Assembly: GCF_030013905.1 (NCBI RefSeq)
Contig: NZ_CP124862.1
Span: forward strand, 434,001 to 498,000
DNA from: Petroclostridium sp. X23
Lineage (GTDB): Bacteria > Bacillota > Clostridia > SK-Y3
Length of the DNA: 64,000 nt
Reading direction: 5' to 3'
The notes under the pieces: generated by a model
Database searches by the model: none
What the model saw: the letters and a program-made list of their open reading frames with translations, nothing else
What the model was told of the DNA's origin: nothing
Shown here: positions 27,096 through 36,659 of the stretch, one piece after another
How positions within the stretch are numbered: position 1 is the first letter of the stretch
How the letters are laid out: every line of letters starts with the position of its first letter
Program-made: the position numbers and the translations under genes

Positions 27096-28278
27096 TTAAA
27101 CTCACCCCCATCACATTTGCGATTGTATAAACATCTTTATCGCCTCTTCCTGATAAGTTTACCAGGATAATATCGTCTTTCTTGGTAGTTGGGCACAACT
27201 TTATAGCATATGCAATAGCGTGTGAACTTTCCAATGCAGGAATGATGCCTTCCATGCCGCACAGAAGTTCAAACGCCTCTATAGCTTCCTTATCGGTAAT
27301 ACTAACATATTCTGCCCGTTTACTGTCTCTTAGATACGCATGTTCAGGTCCTATCCCGGGATAATCCAATCCTGCCGATATGGAATATACCGGATCAATC
27401 TGTCCGTCTTCATCCTGCAGAAAATAGGACATCATTCCATGAAGTACGCCAATCTTTCCTTTTGTCAGCGTAGCCGCATGCTGGTCGGTATCTACCCCCA
27501 ACCCGGCTGCTTCAACACCCATCAGTTTTACATTCTCATCCAGTAAAAACGGATAAAAAATACCCATAGCGTTGCTGCCTCCTCCTACACATGCGATAAC
27601 ATAATCGGGAAGACGGTTCTCTTTTTGCAAAATCTGTTTTCTTGCTTCATCGCCTATAATCCTTTGAAAATCCCTTACAATCATAGGGTATGGATGCGGT
27701 CCTACCACAGACCCGATAACATAAAACGTATTTTCAACATTAGCAACCCAATCGCGAAGCGCATCATTCGTTGCATCTTTTAAAGTAGCGGTACCTGAGT
27801 GAACCGTATTGACCTTTGCCCCTAAAAGTTTCATTCTGAACACATTTAATGCCTGTCTTTCCACATCTTCTGCACCCATATAGATTTCACATTGGAGCCC
27901 GAACATCGCGGCAACCGTTGCGGTAGCTACGCCATGCTGACCTGCACCGGTCTCGGCGATGATTCTGTTTTTACCCATTCTTCGTGCCAGCAGGATTTGC
28001 CCTAAAACGTTATTAATCTTATGCGCACCGGTATGATTCAAATCCTCTCTTTTTAGGTATATTTTCCCTCCGCCTAAATGTTCGGTTAGCCGTCGGGCAT
28101 AATACAGCGGTGTCTCTCTACCGGAATATTCTTTAAGATAATAGGTCAGCTCTTCATTAAAATCCGGATCGTCTTTATATCTTTGATATTGTTTCTCAAG
28201 CTCTACTAATGCGTTCATGAGTGTTTCCGGAACATATTGCCCTCCAAAAACGCCAAATCTTCCTTTAACATTATTCAT
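27082..28278 (-). CDS. trpB: Tryptophan synthase beta chain
   Basis: The 398-residue PLP enzyme condenses indole and serine. The PLP lysine is in [17 protein letters not shown] and the phosphate loop in [13 protein letters not shown] chose ATG 28278 ([20 protein letters not shown]) after GGAGGG, overlapping the trpF end by 8 bp, rather than the TTG five codons upstream. It is the TrpB1 type that pairs with TrpA. Confidence 0.98.
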   Translation of the reverse strand: MNNVKGRFGVFGGQYVPETLMNALVELEKQYQRYKDDPDFNEELTYYLKEYSGRETPLYYARRLTEHLGGGKIYLKREDLNHTGAHKINNVLGQILLARRMGKNRIIAETGAGQHGVATATVAAMFGLQCEIYMGAEDVERQALNVFRMKLLGAKVNTVHSGTATLKDATNDALRDWVANVENTFYVIGSVVGPHPYPMIVRDFQRIIGDEARKQILQKENRLPDYVIACVGGGSNAMGIFYPFLLDENVKLMGVEAAGLGVDTDQHAATLTKGKIGVLHGMMSYFLQDEDGQIDPVYSISAGLDYPGIGPEHAYLRDSKRAEYVSITDKEAIEAFELLCGMEGIIPALESSHAIAYAIKLCPTTKKDDIILVNLSGRGDKDVYTIANVMGVSLNDKD

Positions 28279-28891
28279 CTTCAAACCCTCCAAATCTTAC
28301 CTTTTCCAAAAATTCTTTGATTTTCGCTTCGTCTTTCCGCCCGTCTGTCTCTACTCCACTGCTTACATCTACACAATAAGGATGAACCAATGAAATGGCA
28401 GCTTCAACATTGCCGTTATTAAGGCCTCCGGCTAAAATAATTCTCCTGTCAGCTCCAATTTTGGATACCAACTCCCAATCAAAAGTACGTCCAACACCGC
28501 CATATTGGTCCGCAGCATACGCATCCAATAACAGAGTATCTACAGGATATTGCTGAACATTTTCCAGACTTTTCTCATCTTTCACACGCACTGCCTTCCA
28601 GATAGGTTTATTAATCAGTGAGCAGTAATACGGTGTCTCATCACCATGAAGCTGTATAATATCTATCTCACATATATCACTGATCTCATTGACTGTTTCC
28701 GCACTTGCATTTACAAATACGCCCACCTTTTTTATCTCCGCAGCTAAAGCACCAGTCATTTCTCTGACAATACCCGGCGTTACCTTTCTTCTGCTTTCAG
28801 CAAAAACAAAGCCAATATAGTCAGGCCGATACTTGTTGATGATATCTATATCCTTTTTGGTCGTCAGCCCACAGATTTTTACTTTTACCAT
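28271..28891 (-). CDS. trpF: Phosphoribosylanthranilate isomerase
   Basis: The 206-residue TIM-barrel enzyme isomerises phosphoribosylanthranilate to CdRP. It shows the N-terminal [11 protein letters not shown] with the catalytic Cys, [12 protein letters not shown], and the phosphate-binding [10 protein letters not shown]. Start ATG 28891 is preceded by GGAG. It lies 4 bp after trpC and overlaps trpB. Confidence 0.97.
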   Translation of the reverse strand: MVKVKICGLTTKKDIDIINKYRPDYIGFVFAESRRKVTPGIVREMTGALAAEIKKVGVFVNASAETVNEISDICEIDIIQLHGDETPYYCSLINKPIWKAVRVKDEKSLENVQQYPVDTLLLDAYAADQYGGVGRTFDWELVSKIGADRRIILAGGLNNGNVEAAISLVHPYCVDVSSGVETDGRKDEAKIKEFLEKVRFGGFEDE

Positions 28892-28895
28892 ATAC

Positions 28896-29687
28896 TTAAG
28901 CTCCTATCCCATCACGCAGCTCATTGATTTTTTGCGGAATGCTGGAAGATTTGACCAATGTTTCTCCTATCAATACCGCATTTGCACCCATTTGCTGCAG
29001 CACCTTCATGTCGTCATTATTCCTTATACCGCTTTCACTTACCACTAAAACATCTTGAGGCATATGCCGTATCAGTCTCTCGGTTGTTGCTAAAGTCGTT
29101 TCAAAGGTTTTTAGGTTTCTGTTATTAATACCTATGATGTTGGCACCGGACTTCAATGCCCGCTCCAGCTCATATTCATCATGTACCTCTACCAAACAAT
29201 GCAGATTAAGGATATTTGCGATAATTTGAAATTTCTTCAACTGCTCATCATCAAGAATAGAGACGATGAGTAAAATAGCATCTGCCCCTAATATCCTTGA
29301 CTGGTAAATCTGCCAGCAGTCAATAATAAAATCTTTTCTTAGAAGCGGTATGGGCACATTCTGTCTGATTTGAACCAGGTATTCATCACTGCCCATAAAA
29401 AATTCTCTTTCGGTAAGCACCGAAATCGCTTCAATTTTGTTCTCATAATAGGTATTTGCGATTTTTATCGGCTCAAACTGCTGGCATATCACCCCTTTAG
29501 ATGGGGATGCTTTTTTTACTTCAGCGATGATTGACAGTTCTCCCGGCTTATATAACGCCGTGTAAAAATCATTTACGGGCCTTTGGGTGTTGTTCTTCAA
29601 TTTACCTTTTAACTCATCTAGTGTAACCTGTCTTTTTTCCTGTTCAATCTGTTTTAGCTTATGGGTTACTATTCTATCCAAGATCAT
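28896..29687 (-). CDS. trpC: Indole-3-glycerol phosphate synthase
   Basis: The 263-residue TIM-barrel protein closes the indole ring from CdRP. Motifs are AEVKKASPSKGVI, LLRKDFIIDCWQIYQSRILG (catalytic Lys region), EVHDEYELERAL and IGINNRNLKTF. It lies 27 bp after trpD. Confidence 0.97.
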   Translation of the reverse strand: MILDRIVTHKLKQIEQEKRQVTLDELKGKLKNNTQRPVNDFYTALYKPGELSIIAEVKKASPSKGVICQQFEPIKIANTYYENKIEAISVLTEREFFMGSDEYLVQIRQNVPIPLLRKDFIIDCWQIYQSRILGADAILLIVSILDDEQLKKFQIIANILNLHCLVEVHDEYELERALKSGANIIGINNRNLKTFETTLATTERLIRHMPQDVLVVSESGIRNNDDMKVLQQMGANAVLIGETLVKSSSIPQKINELRDGIGA

Positions 29688-29714
29688 AAATTCACCTTCC
29701 TCAGCTCTCCATAC

Positions 29715-30746
29715 TTAATGCTGTACCTTAAATTCGTTCTTATTTGTAAATGCTATAAACTCGCCCAGCTTACGTTTTGCGCTTCCGTCTTTGATAATAC
29801 CGTCGGCCATACCGATTGCTTCCTGGATGGTAGATGTTTTTTTACCAACATATAATGCGGCGGCACTGTTTAATACGATGACATCTTTCTGCACACCTTC
29901 ACAGCCTTCAAAAACATCCTGAATAATACGGGCATTCTCTTGAGCTGTTCCTCCTTTTAAATGCTCCGGCCGGCACAATGCCATGCCATAATCCCGCGGA
30001 TCCAATATATATTCACTGATTTCTCCATCTTTCAATTCACATACCAAGGTTCTTCCGGTTAATGAGATCTCATCCAATCCGTCTTCGCCGTGAACCACCA
30101 TTGCACGTTCCACCCCCAGATTAGATAAAACCGAAGCGATAGGGCGAAGCAGCTGCTTGTCATATACACCCAGCATTTGTCCTTTGGCTGAAGCCGGATT
30201 GGTTAATGGTCCAAGTACATTGAATATGGTTCTAATGCCTAATTCTTTTCTGGGTCCTGCCGCATATTTCATCGATCTATGAAATGCTTGGGCAAACATA
30301 AATCCTAAACCCACCTGCTCTATACATTCTTTTACCTGTGGAGGCGTTAAATTGATGTTCACCCCTAAAGCTTCCAGCACATCTGCGCTTCCGCTTTTGC
30401 CGGACATCGAACGGTTTCCGTGTTTTGCAACCGGAACACCTCCTGCCGCTGCAACAAAAGCCGCCGCTGTTGAAATATTAAATGTATGTGCACCATCTCC
30501 TCCTGTGCCACAGGTATCTATATAATAATCCAATTCAGGATAAATACTCTCTGCTTTTTTCCTCATGACTTTCGCACAACCCGTTATTTCTTCAACTGTT
30601 TCCCCTTTAATTCTTAATGCAGTGATAAAAGCTGCAATCTGAGCTGAAGTAGCTTCTCCATTCATGATCATTTCCATTGCTTGAATGACTTGTTGTTCCT
30701 TTAGATTTTGTCCATTGACCAAATGATCTATCGCATTTCTTAACAT
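29715..30746 (-). CDS. trpD: Anthranilate phosphoribosyltransferase
   Basis: The 343-residue enzyme transfers phosphoribose from PRPP to anthranilate. It carries the signature DTCGTGGDGAHTFNIST, KHGNRSMSGKSGSADVLEAL, and FMFAQAFHRSMK. It lies between trpG and trpC and is not fused to trpG. Confidence 0.98.
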   Translation of the reverse strand: MLRNAIDHLVNGQNLKEQQVIQAMEMIMNGEATSAQIAAFITALRIKGETVEEITGCAKVMRKKAESIYPELDYYIDTCGTGGDGAHTFNISTAAAFVAAAGGVPVAKHGNRSMSGKSGSADVLEALGVNINLTPPQVKECIEQVGLGFMFAQAFHRSMKYAAGPRKELGIRTIFNVLGPLTNPASAKGQMLGVYDKQLLRPIASVLSNLGVERAMVVHGEDGLDEISLTGRTLVCELKDGEISEYILDPRDYGMALCRPEHLKGGTAQENARIIQDVFEGCEGVQKDVIVLNSAAALYVGKKTSTIQEAIGMADGIIKDGSAKRKLGEFIAFTNKNEFKVQH

Positions 30747-30778
30747 CGCACATCTCTCCTATTCTATTCTCATCTCTT

Positions 30779-31342
30779 CTATATACTTAAAAAATTACTA
30801 ATCATGTCCATACCGTATTCTGTAATGATAGATTCCGGATGAAACTGTATCCCATAAACAGGATATTCCTTGTGGCGTACTCCCATGATTTCACCTGCAT
30901 AAGTAGATGCAATAATCTTCAATTCTGGCGGGAGACTTGCTTTTTCTACAATCAGAGAATGATACCTTGCTGCTTGGATCTGCCGGGGCAACCCTTTGAA
31001 AATTTCACAATCTTCCAAAAGTATCTCGGATGATTTGCCATGATATAGTTCTACAGCGTGCACGATCTTTCCGCCGAAGGCTTCTCCTATTGCTTGATGT
31101 CCTAAACAAACACCTAAAATCGGAATCGTAGAACAAAAAGTTTTAATCACATCGATGGAAATGCCTGCTGTATTAGGAAAACCGGGGCCGGGAGATATAA
31201 TGATATGTGAAGGTGACATTTCCCCTACTTCCCGCACACTCATCTTGTCATTTCTCACTACTTTGATATCGCTGTTTATACTTCCAACATACTGATAGAG
31301 GTTATACGTAAAAGAATCATAATTATCAATAATTAAAATCAT
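30779..31342 (-). CDS. trpG: Anthranilate synthase glutamine amidotransferase component
   Basis: The 187-residue class I amidotransferase has the catalytic Cys in ILGVCLGHQAIGEAFGG and the His/Glu in YGIQFHPESI. It supplies ammonia to TrpE. Its start overlaps the trpE stop (ATGA). PabA activity for folate is also possible, since I see no separate pabA here. Confidence 0.97.
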   Translation of the reverse strand: MILIIDNYDSFTYNLYQYVGSINSDIKVVRNDKMSVREVGEMSPSHIIISPGPGFPNTAGISIDVIKTFCSTIPILGVCLGHQAIGEAFGGKIVHAVELYHGKSSEILLEDCEIFKGLPRQIQAARYHSLIVEKASLPPELKIIASTYAGEIMGVRHKEYPVYGIQFHPESIITEYGMDMISNFLSI

Positions 31343-32808
31343 TTTATCTCACCTGCCTTCTTCACCGCATTAACCAGGGCTTTTGCCTTATTAATAGACT
31401 CTTCATATTCATTTTCCGGCACAGAGTCTGTTACAATCCCTCCACCAGCTTGTATATACACCTTACCGTTCTTAAAAACCGCTGTTCTTATCGCAATACA
31501 TGTGTCCAGATTTCCATCAAAGCCTATATATCCTATCGCCCCTGCATATACATTACGCCGTATATTTTCAATTTCTTCGATAATCTCCATGGCACGTACC
31601 TTAGGCGCCCCCGAAACGGTTCCTGCGGGAAGTACCGAGGTCAATACCTCAAGCGGAGACTTATCCTCAGCCTTTTTACCTTCTACATTGGTGACCATAT
31701 GCATAACGTGGGAATACCTTTCTACGTGCATAATATTTTTTGCTTTCACACTGCCAAAAGTGCATACCCTTCCGATATCATTACGTCCCAAATCCACCAG
31801 CATAGTATGCTCCGCCCTTTCTTTCTCATCACGCAACAGGTCTTCCTCAAACCTTTTGTCTTCTTCAGGTGTTTTCCCTCTTGGTCTTGTACCTGCAATG
31901 GGACAGGTTTCCACGATGCCGTTTTCAACACGGACAAGCATTTCGGGAGAAGCCCCCGCAATAGCATAATCTTCAAATTTAAGAAAATACATATAAGGAG
32001 AAGGATTTAATGTTCTCAAGGTACGGTAGACATCAAAAGGATCTCCATCAAACTTTTTTCTTAATCTTTGCGATAAAACTACCTGAAAAATATCTCCATT
32101 TCTGATATATTCTTTGGCCTTCAAAACATTATTGCAAAACTCTTCCTTGGTAACACTGAAGGAATACTCCTCATTATTCACAATCTGATGCGTATCCGAT
32201 GTTTTACTATTAAACTTAACCGACGCTAACTCATTAATGATATGTCCTATTTTTTTAAGCGCTTCCTCATAGGGATTTTGCTGTTTACTTGGGAATGTAT
32301 TTACGATAATATGAATCTTCTGTTTTAAGTGGTCAAAAACAATGACCTCTTCGGGTACCATCAAATGGCAGTCCGGAATGCCTAGCTCATCGGGATTCTC
32401 GTCTTTGATATCTTCATAGCATCTAATCATGTCATAGCCGAAATATCCTACGACCCCACCGTAGAACCTTGGCAAGTTATGAAACGTCTGGCTCTTAAAA
32501 CTGTCCAATAATTTTTGAAGCACACTAAACGGATTTTCATTATATTCTAATTTTTCATTTTGAATTTGAATGGTGGTGAGTCCCTCCATTGTTTTAAATA
32601 TAATAAACGGTTTTCTGCCTACAAATGAATACCTTGCCCACCGTTCTCCTCCTTCTACACTTTCAAAAAGGTAGCTGTATTGTTCGGTGGAAAATTTCTT
32701 GTAGATTGAAATGGGTGTTTCCATATCCGCACTAATTTCACAGCTTACAGGAATAACCTTTGAATTTTCGCTGTAGATCATGTACTGCTCATGCGATGGA
32801 TAATACAT
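31339..32808 (-). CDS. trpE: Anthranilate synthase component I
   Basis: The 489-residue chorismate enzyme forms anthranilate with TrpG. The C-terminal catalytic block includes GDIFQVVLSQRLRKKF, PSPYMYFLKF, TCPIAGTRPRGKT and PAGTVSGAPKVRAMEIIEE. An N-terminal region with YLFESVEGGERWARYSFVG bears the tryptophan-sensing site of the family. ATG 32808 is chosen because AAGGGGAGG lies just upstream, overlapping an earlier in-frame ATG. It is the first gene of trpEGDCFBA, behind a regulatory leader. Confidence 0.98.
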   Translation of the reverse strand: MYYPSHEQYMIYSENSKVIPVSCEISADMETPISIYKKFSTEQYSYLFESVEGGERWARYSFVGRKPFIIFKTMEGLTTIQIQNEKLEYNENPFSVLQKLLDSFKSQTFHNLPRFYGGVVGYFGYDMIRCYEDIKDENPDELGIPDCHLMVPEEVIVFDHLKQKIHIIVNTFPSKQQNPYEEALKKIGHIINELASVKFNSKTSDTHQIVNNEEYSFSVTKEEFCNNVLKAKEYIRNGDIFQVVLSQRLRKKFDGDPFDVYRTLRTLNPSPYMYFLKFEDYAIAGASPEMLVRVENGIVETCPIAGTRPRGKTPEEDKRFEEDLLRDEKERAEHTMLVDLGRNDIGRVCTFGSVKAKNIMHVERYSHVMHMVTNVEGKKAEDKSPLEVLTSVLPAGTVSGAPKVRAMEIIEEIENIRRNVYAGAIGYIGFDGNLDTCIAIRTAVFKNGKVYIQAGGGIVTDSVPENEYEESINKAKALVNAVKKAGEIK

Positions 32809-32848
32809 ATGATACCTCCCCTTCATTGTGAGGCATATGAGATGAAAA

Positions 32849-33008
32849 ATAAAAAAACCCGAACGAAACGTCCCGGTTTATTGACACAATTATATAAAGA
32901 AATAATGCAATTACAGGATGCTGCTTCATCCTTTATGTAACTACACTCGTCAACTAAACTCATCTCATCTCGCCTAAACTATCTAAACTCTACTCTACTA
33001 ATAAACTT
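32849..33008 (-). promoter_or_regulatory. trp operon leader with TRAP-type (G/U)AG repeats and terminator
   Basis: Read leftward, the leader begins with GUUUAUU and then twelve UAG or GAG triplets between 33000 and 32941. Nine spacers are exactly 2 nt, one is 1 nt and one is 5 nt. A hairpin (32911-32940, UUACA/UGUAA with GGAUG/CAUCC) follows. Last comes an intrinsic terminator, AACCGGGACG-UUU-CGUUCGGGUU plus U-run (32849-32879), 41 bp before trpE. The 5' GUUUAUU can pair with AAUAAAC at the terminator base, a possible antiterminator. This is the arrangement of Bacillus trp leaders, where tryptophan-bound TRAP wraps 11 such triplets. No T-box is present. The mtrB gene is not in the window. Confidence 0.82.
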
Positions 33009-33014
33009 TAAATG

Positions 33015-33043
33015 ATTATAACATGATTTCAGAGGTAAATCAA
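33015..33043 (-). promoter_or_regulatory. Sigma-A promoter of the trp operon
   Basis: TTGATT (33043-33038), 17-nt spacer, TATAAT (33020-33015). The predicted start near 33008 places the triplet repeats at the 5' end of the RNA. Confidence 0.85.
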
Positions 33044-33094
33044 TATCTTTTTGACTAAATTTTAACTAAATCATTAGAACTAAACCATTAGAAA

Positions 33095-33136
33095 GAAGAG
33101 GTGAGTTCTAAGACTCTTAGAGTACTCACCTCTTGA
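33095..33136 (-). terminator. Long hairpin after the first SPOCS gene
   Basis: AAGAGGTGAGT pairs with ACTCACCTCTT around a further CTAAG/CTTAG stem. It lies about 75 bp past the SPOCS gene at 33212 and just upstream of the trp promoter. The T-run is weak. Confidence 0.65.
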
Positions 33137-33211
33137 ACTATCTTTGCAGAGGGGATTAACAAATGAAACACGATAGATGCTTCAACAGATGATATACCTA
33201 ATCATCTATTT

Positions 33212-34036
33212 TTATCTATAATGACGTTTTGAGGGTTTGGATTTCCAGTTCCACTTGTCTTCATAGTCACTGCATTTTTTATTTTTATATGGTTCCGGAA
33301 CATATACCTGCTGTTTTTGAAGTACTTTTAACTTAACAAACAGTACCATTTTTTCCGTAAAGCTTTCGAAGACATGCTCAGCAGGGAAGTCACATCCTAG
33401 AGACATCGGATTTCTGTGAATATCTTCTTCAAAAATCTTAACGTCTTCTAATTCACAGAACACTCTTTCAGTAAAACATTCGTAATGCTGAAAATCTTGT
33501 TCACATGGGTTACGGCCCATGATGTTTTGCGCGCACGGATCACAGCCAACCAGTTGATCGGTAAAATATTGAATCTCTTTTGAAAATCCTGTTTTACACG
33601 TAACAGGTGGATTAATATAGTGTATTTTTGTCACACATCTAAATGGAACATTGACGGTTGTATGCACGATATCACCGCTAATGGCACCATTATCATTTGG
33701 TTCGCATCCTACTGTCGCATATTCAATATTTTTTCTTACGTACCCACTTAAAAACAGCTTCCCTGATTTATGAGAGTCAGTATCAATCAGTTTACACTGA
33801 GTTAAAAATACATTCTTTTTAATGCGTTTTATCTCTAGTGCAGGCTGTTCCAACTCGATGATAGACTCTACGTCTATCTGGACTTCCGGTTCTGCAATAA
33901 CCACCGGAATTTTAGCTACCAGAGGGCCAAACTCTCCAATCGGTTTTGTGCATTCATTAGAACATTCATTTAACGTAACTGCTTCAGATACGTTAGCATT
34001 ACAAGTTTGTCGAATACAGGATTGTTCACACGTCAT
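33212..34036 (-). CDS. SPOCS-domain (DUF3794) probable spore-layer protein, paralogue 1
   Basis: The 274-residue product has no membrane segment or signal peptide and at least 15 cysteines. A central beta-rich region (KKNVFLTQCKL; GKLFLSGYVRKNIEYATV) matches the SPOCS/DUF3794 domain found in clostridial spore proteins such as SipL. A second Cys-rich stretch reads GCDPCAQNIMGRNPCEQ, then FQHYECFTERVFCEL. It is about half identical by eye to the protein at 34293. Both genes have sigma-K-like promoters, so I infer a late spore coat or exosporium component. The C-terminus is basic and Trp-rich. Exact role unknown. Confidence 0.85.
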   Translation of the reverse strand: MTCEQSCIRQTCNANVSEAVTLNECSNECTKPIGEFGPLVAKIPVVIAEPEVQIDVESIIELEQPALEIKRIKKNVFLTQCKLIDTDSHKSGKLFLSGYVRKNIEYATVGCEPNDNGAISGDIVHTTVNVPFRCVTKIHYINPPVTCKTGFSKEIQYFTDQLVGCDPCAQNIMGRNPCEQDFQHYECFTERVFCELEDVKIFEEDIHRNPMSLGCDFPAEHVFESFTEKMVLFVKLKVLQKQQVYVPEPYKNKKCSDYEDKWNWKSKPSKRHYR

Positions 34037-34115
34037 TTTAAAACCTCCATATTTATTTTTTAGGATAATAAAATGAATGATTCTGTGTTCATTCTACATA
34101 TTTTACTTCCTACTT

Positions 34116-34143
34116 TAGAATATGCGTGGTTTAAATAATATGT
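34116..34143 (-). promoter_or_regulatory. Sigma-K-like promoter of SPOCS gene 1
   Basis: Read leftward: AC, 17 nt, CATATTCTA, matching the Bacillus sigma-K pattern AC-N16/17-CATAnnnTA. The leader to the ATG is about 70-80 nt. Confidence 0.55.
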
Positions 34144-34209
34144 TACTATGTAAACTTAAGTAATTTCTCACCATTTATACTCTTTATTTTTTATATTTAA
34201 ATAGACAAT

Positions 34210-34260
34210 CCAAAACACATTTAAGCACCTATCATGATATGTACTCAAATGTGTTTTATG
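34210..34260 (-). terminator. Hairpin after SPOCS gene 2
   Basis: AAAACACATTT and AAATGTGTTTT face each other around 24 nt, about 35 bp past the stop of the gene at 34293. Confidence 0.6.
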
Positions 34261-34292
34261 GACTGATAAATAGGTCTTATTTCTTTAAGCAT

Positions 34293-35180
34293 TTAATGGC
34301 TCTTGCATCCGGTGTAGAGTGTACCGGCACTTTTAACGTAACCTTTTTTAACGTCATGCCGATTCTTCTCCACCTTATTGCAAGTGTTCTCCTTCTTTTT
34401 TTCATTAGTACCGTATTCTTCACGCATTGCTTCATAGGGGGCAGGGATATATATCTGCTGCTTTTGAAGTAACTTTAATCTTATGAATAACACCATTTTT
34501 TCTACAAAACTATCAAATAATTGCTCGTTAGAAAACTCGCATCCTAAAGAAACAGGCTCTCTATGGGTATCTTCTTCAAATATTTTTACTTCCACTAATT
34601 CACAGAATACTTCCTCGCTAAGACATTCTACATGTTGGAAACTTTGCTCACAAGGATCGTTTCCTATAATATTCTGCCCACAAGGGTCGCAGCCGGCAAG
34701 TTTATCTGTAAAAATCGCTATTTGTGATGCAGAGTTTTTATTGCACGTGATGGGCGGAACTGAATATTCAACTTTTGTGACGCACTTAAAAGGAATATTC
34801 ACTGTAGTATGACAAACACTTCCGTTGATTACCCTATTCTTTGTGCATTCACTTTCTACTGTAGCATATTCAATATTTTTTCTTACAAATCCGTTCAGAA
34901 ACAATTTACCGACCTTAGAAGAATCGATATGAATAAGTTTACACTGAGTTAAAAATACATTCTTTTTAACCTCTTTTATCTCTAACGCAGCTTGTTCTAG
35001 TTCTATGATAGATTCTATATTTATCTGAACTTCCGGTTGTGCAATAACAACCGGTATTTTCGTGATTACAGGTCCATTTTTTCCAACCGGTGTTATACAC
35101 TCACTGCTGCATTCATTTACGACACATGTTTTTATTATTTTAGCGTTATTAACCCTATTTTTAGAATCGATACCATCCAC
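34293..35180 (-). CDS. SPOCS-domain (DUF3794) probable spore-layer protein, paralogue 2
   Basis: The 295-residue product aligns along its length with the protein at 33212: CSSECITPVGKNGPVITKIP, then VVIAQPEVQINIESIIELEQ, KKNVFLTQCKL, LFLNGFVRKNIEYATV and the Cys block GCDPCGQNIIGNDPCEQ. GTG 35180 is the likely start, 8 nt after AAAGGAGG; earlier codons lack a site. The C-terminal tail (about 45 residues) differs from the paralogue and is Lys/Asn-rich. The tandem arrangement and similar promoters suggest duplication. Probable spore coat or exosporium protein by inference. Confidence 0.85.
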   Translation of the reverse strand: MDGIDSKNRVNNAKIIKTCVVNECSSECITPVGKNGPVITKIPVVIAQPEVQINIESIIELEQAALEIKEVKKNVFLTQCKLIHIDSSKVGKLFLNGFVRKNIEYATVESECTKNRVINGSVCHTTVNIPFKCVTKVEYSVPPITCNKNSASQIAIFTDKLAGCDPCGQNIIGNDPCEQSFQHVECLSEEVFCELVEVKIFEEDTHREPVSLGCEFSNEQLFDSFVEKMVLFIRLKLLQKQQIYIPAPYEAMREEYGTNEKKKENTCNKVEKNRHDVKKGYVKSAGTLYTGCKSH

Positions 35181-35252
35181 ACTTATCACCTCCTTTAATT
35201 GTAATAGTATCATTGTAGTAAGTAATTAAAATATACATTTTGCATTCTAGTT

Positions 35253-35280
35253 TATCATATGAAATAATGAAACGAGTTGT
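35253..35280 (-). promoter_or_regulatory. Sigma-K-like promoter of SPOCS gene 2
   Basis: Read leftward: AC, 17 nt, CATATGATA, the same spacing as upstream of the paralogue. The remaining 35281-35508 region between the divergent genes shows no reading frame or clear structure. Confidence 0.55.
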
Positions 35281-35508
35281 TCCTTTATGTATATCAATTA
35301 TGTGAAAAATCAGAAAGCTTTTATTTTTTTTATCGTATATTCCTTGCGTAAACATTTTCAGTGTTATATAATATTCTTTCGTAATGTGATATGTCTAAAT
35401 ATATAATAAATGCGCTAAAGATTTACCGCTGTTTAACCGTGTAAAATTCTTATTCGCTATTTATATAGTTATTACGATGATATAGATTTATATGAAAGGA
35501 TAGATTTT

Positions 35509-36606
35509 ATGAAACTTGGAATCGTCGGACTACCAAATGTAGGTAAAAGCACGCTGTTTAACGCCATAACACAGGCTGGAGCAGAGTCTGCAAATTATCC
35601 GTTCTGCACTATTGAGCCAAACGTAGGAATTGTGCCTGTTCCTGATGAAAGGCTGGATAAACTGGCTGAAATGTATAATCCTGATAAAATTACTCCGGCT
35701 AGCATCGAATTTGTTGATATTGCAGGATTGGTTAAAGGTGCCAGTAAAGGGGAAGGCTTAGGCAATAAGTTTTTATCCCATATCAGAGAAGTTGATGCCA
35801 TTGTTCATGTGGTTAGATGCTTTGAAGATGAAAATATTGTACACGTAGAAGGCTCTATCGGACCGTTAAGAGATATTGAAACCATTAACCTTGAACTGAT
35901 CTTCGCCGATATGGAAATGTTGGATAGAAGGATCGACAGGACTAAGAAAGCAATGAAATCCGGAGATAAAAAGTTCCAGACTGAACTGGATTTATTGGAA
36001 GAAATCAAAACTGTACTCGAAAACGGCAAGCCTGCACGAAGCATTCAGTTTGATGCCGAACAGCAGGAGATTGTAAAAGATATCGCTCTTCTTACCTTCA
36101 AACCCGTAGTATATGCCGCGAATGTATCCGAAGAAGATTTTGTTAACGGTATAGAAAACAATGCGATGGTAAAAGAATTGAAACAATTTGCAGAATCTGA
36201 AAATTCTGAAGTATTGACCATTTGTGCTCGAATCGAAGAAGAAATTGCTGAGTTGGATGCTGATGAAAAGAAAGAGTTTTTGGCTGACCTTGGCTTAACC
36301 CGCTCAGGCTTGGATAGACTTATCCAAACCAGCTACAGGCTTTTAGGTTTGATCAGTTATCTTACCGCCGGTCCTCAAGAAGTACGTGCTTGGACCATCA
36401 CACAAGGTACAAAAGCACCGCAAGCTGCCGGTAAAATACACACGGATTTTGAAAGAGGTTTTATCCGTGCGGAAGTTGTTGCTTACAATGATTTGATGGC
36501 ATCCGGTACTTATACTGCAGCAAAAGAAAAAGGTTTGGTACGGTCTGAAGGAAAAGAATATGTGGTCCAAGATGGCGATGTCATACTGTTTAGATTCAAT
36601 GTATAA
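35509..36606 (+). CDS. ychF: Ribosome-associated ATPase YchF
   Basis: The 365-residue OBG-family P-loop protein has G1 GLPNVGKSTLFNA, a G3 DIAGLVKGAS, a NxxE-type G4 (YAANVSEEDF) that favours ATP over GTP, a coiled coil, and a C-terminal TGS domain (EVRAWTITQGTKAPQAAGKI). YchF binds ribosomes and modulates stress responses and translation. It stands alone; a promoter for the next transcript starts 18 bp after its stop. Confidence 0.98.
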   Translation: MKLGIVGLPNVGKSTLFNAITQAGAESANYPFCTIEPNVGIVPVPDERLDKLAEMYNPDKITPASIEFVDIAGLVKGASKGEGLGNKFLSHIREVDAIVHVVRCFEDENIVHVEGSIGPLRDIETINLELIFADMEMLDRRIDRTKKAMKSGDKKFQTELDLLEEIKTVLENGKPARSIQFDAEQQEIVKDIALLTFKPVVYAANVSEEDFVNGIENNAMVKELKQFAESENSEVLTICARIEEEIAELDADEKKEFLADLGLTRSGLDRLIQTSYRLLGLISYLTAGPQEVRAWTITQGTKAPQAAGKIHTDFERGFIRAEVVAYNDLMASGTYTAAKEKGLVRSEGKEYVVQDGDVILFRFNV

Positions 36607-36623
36607 TTTTTTCAAAAAAACTA

Positions 36624-36652
36624 TTGACTTTTCACAATATATGTGCTAGTAT
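36624..36652 (+). promoter_or_regulatory. Sigma-A promoter of the T-box/aroF transcript
   Basis: TTGACT (36624-36629), 17-nt spacer, TAGTAT (36647-36652); start expected near 36659. Confidence 0.82.
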
Positions 36653-36659
36653 TTTAATA

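Noticed and set aside
31450..32010. Long plus-strand frames opposite trpE (186 and 155 codons)
   Set aside because: They are antisense shadows of a well-supported gene, with no ribosome site and Cys/Ser-rich nonsense composition.
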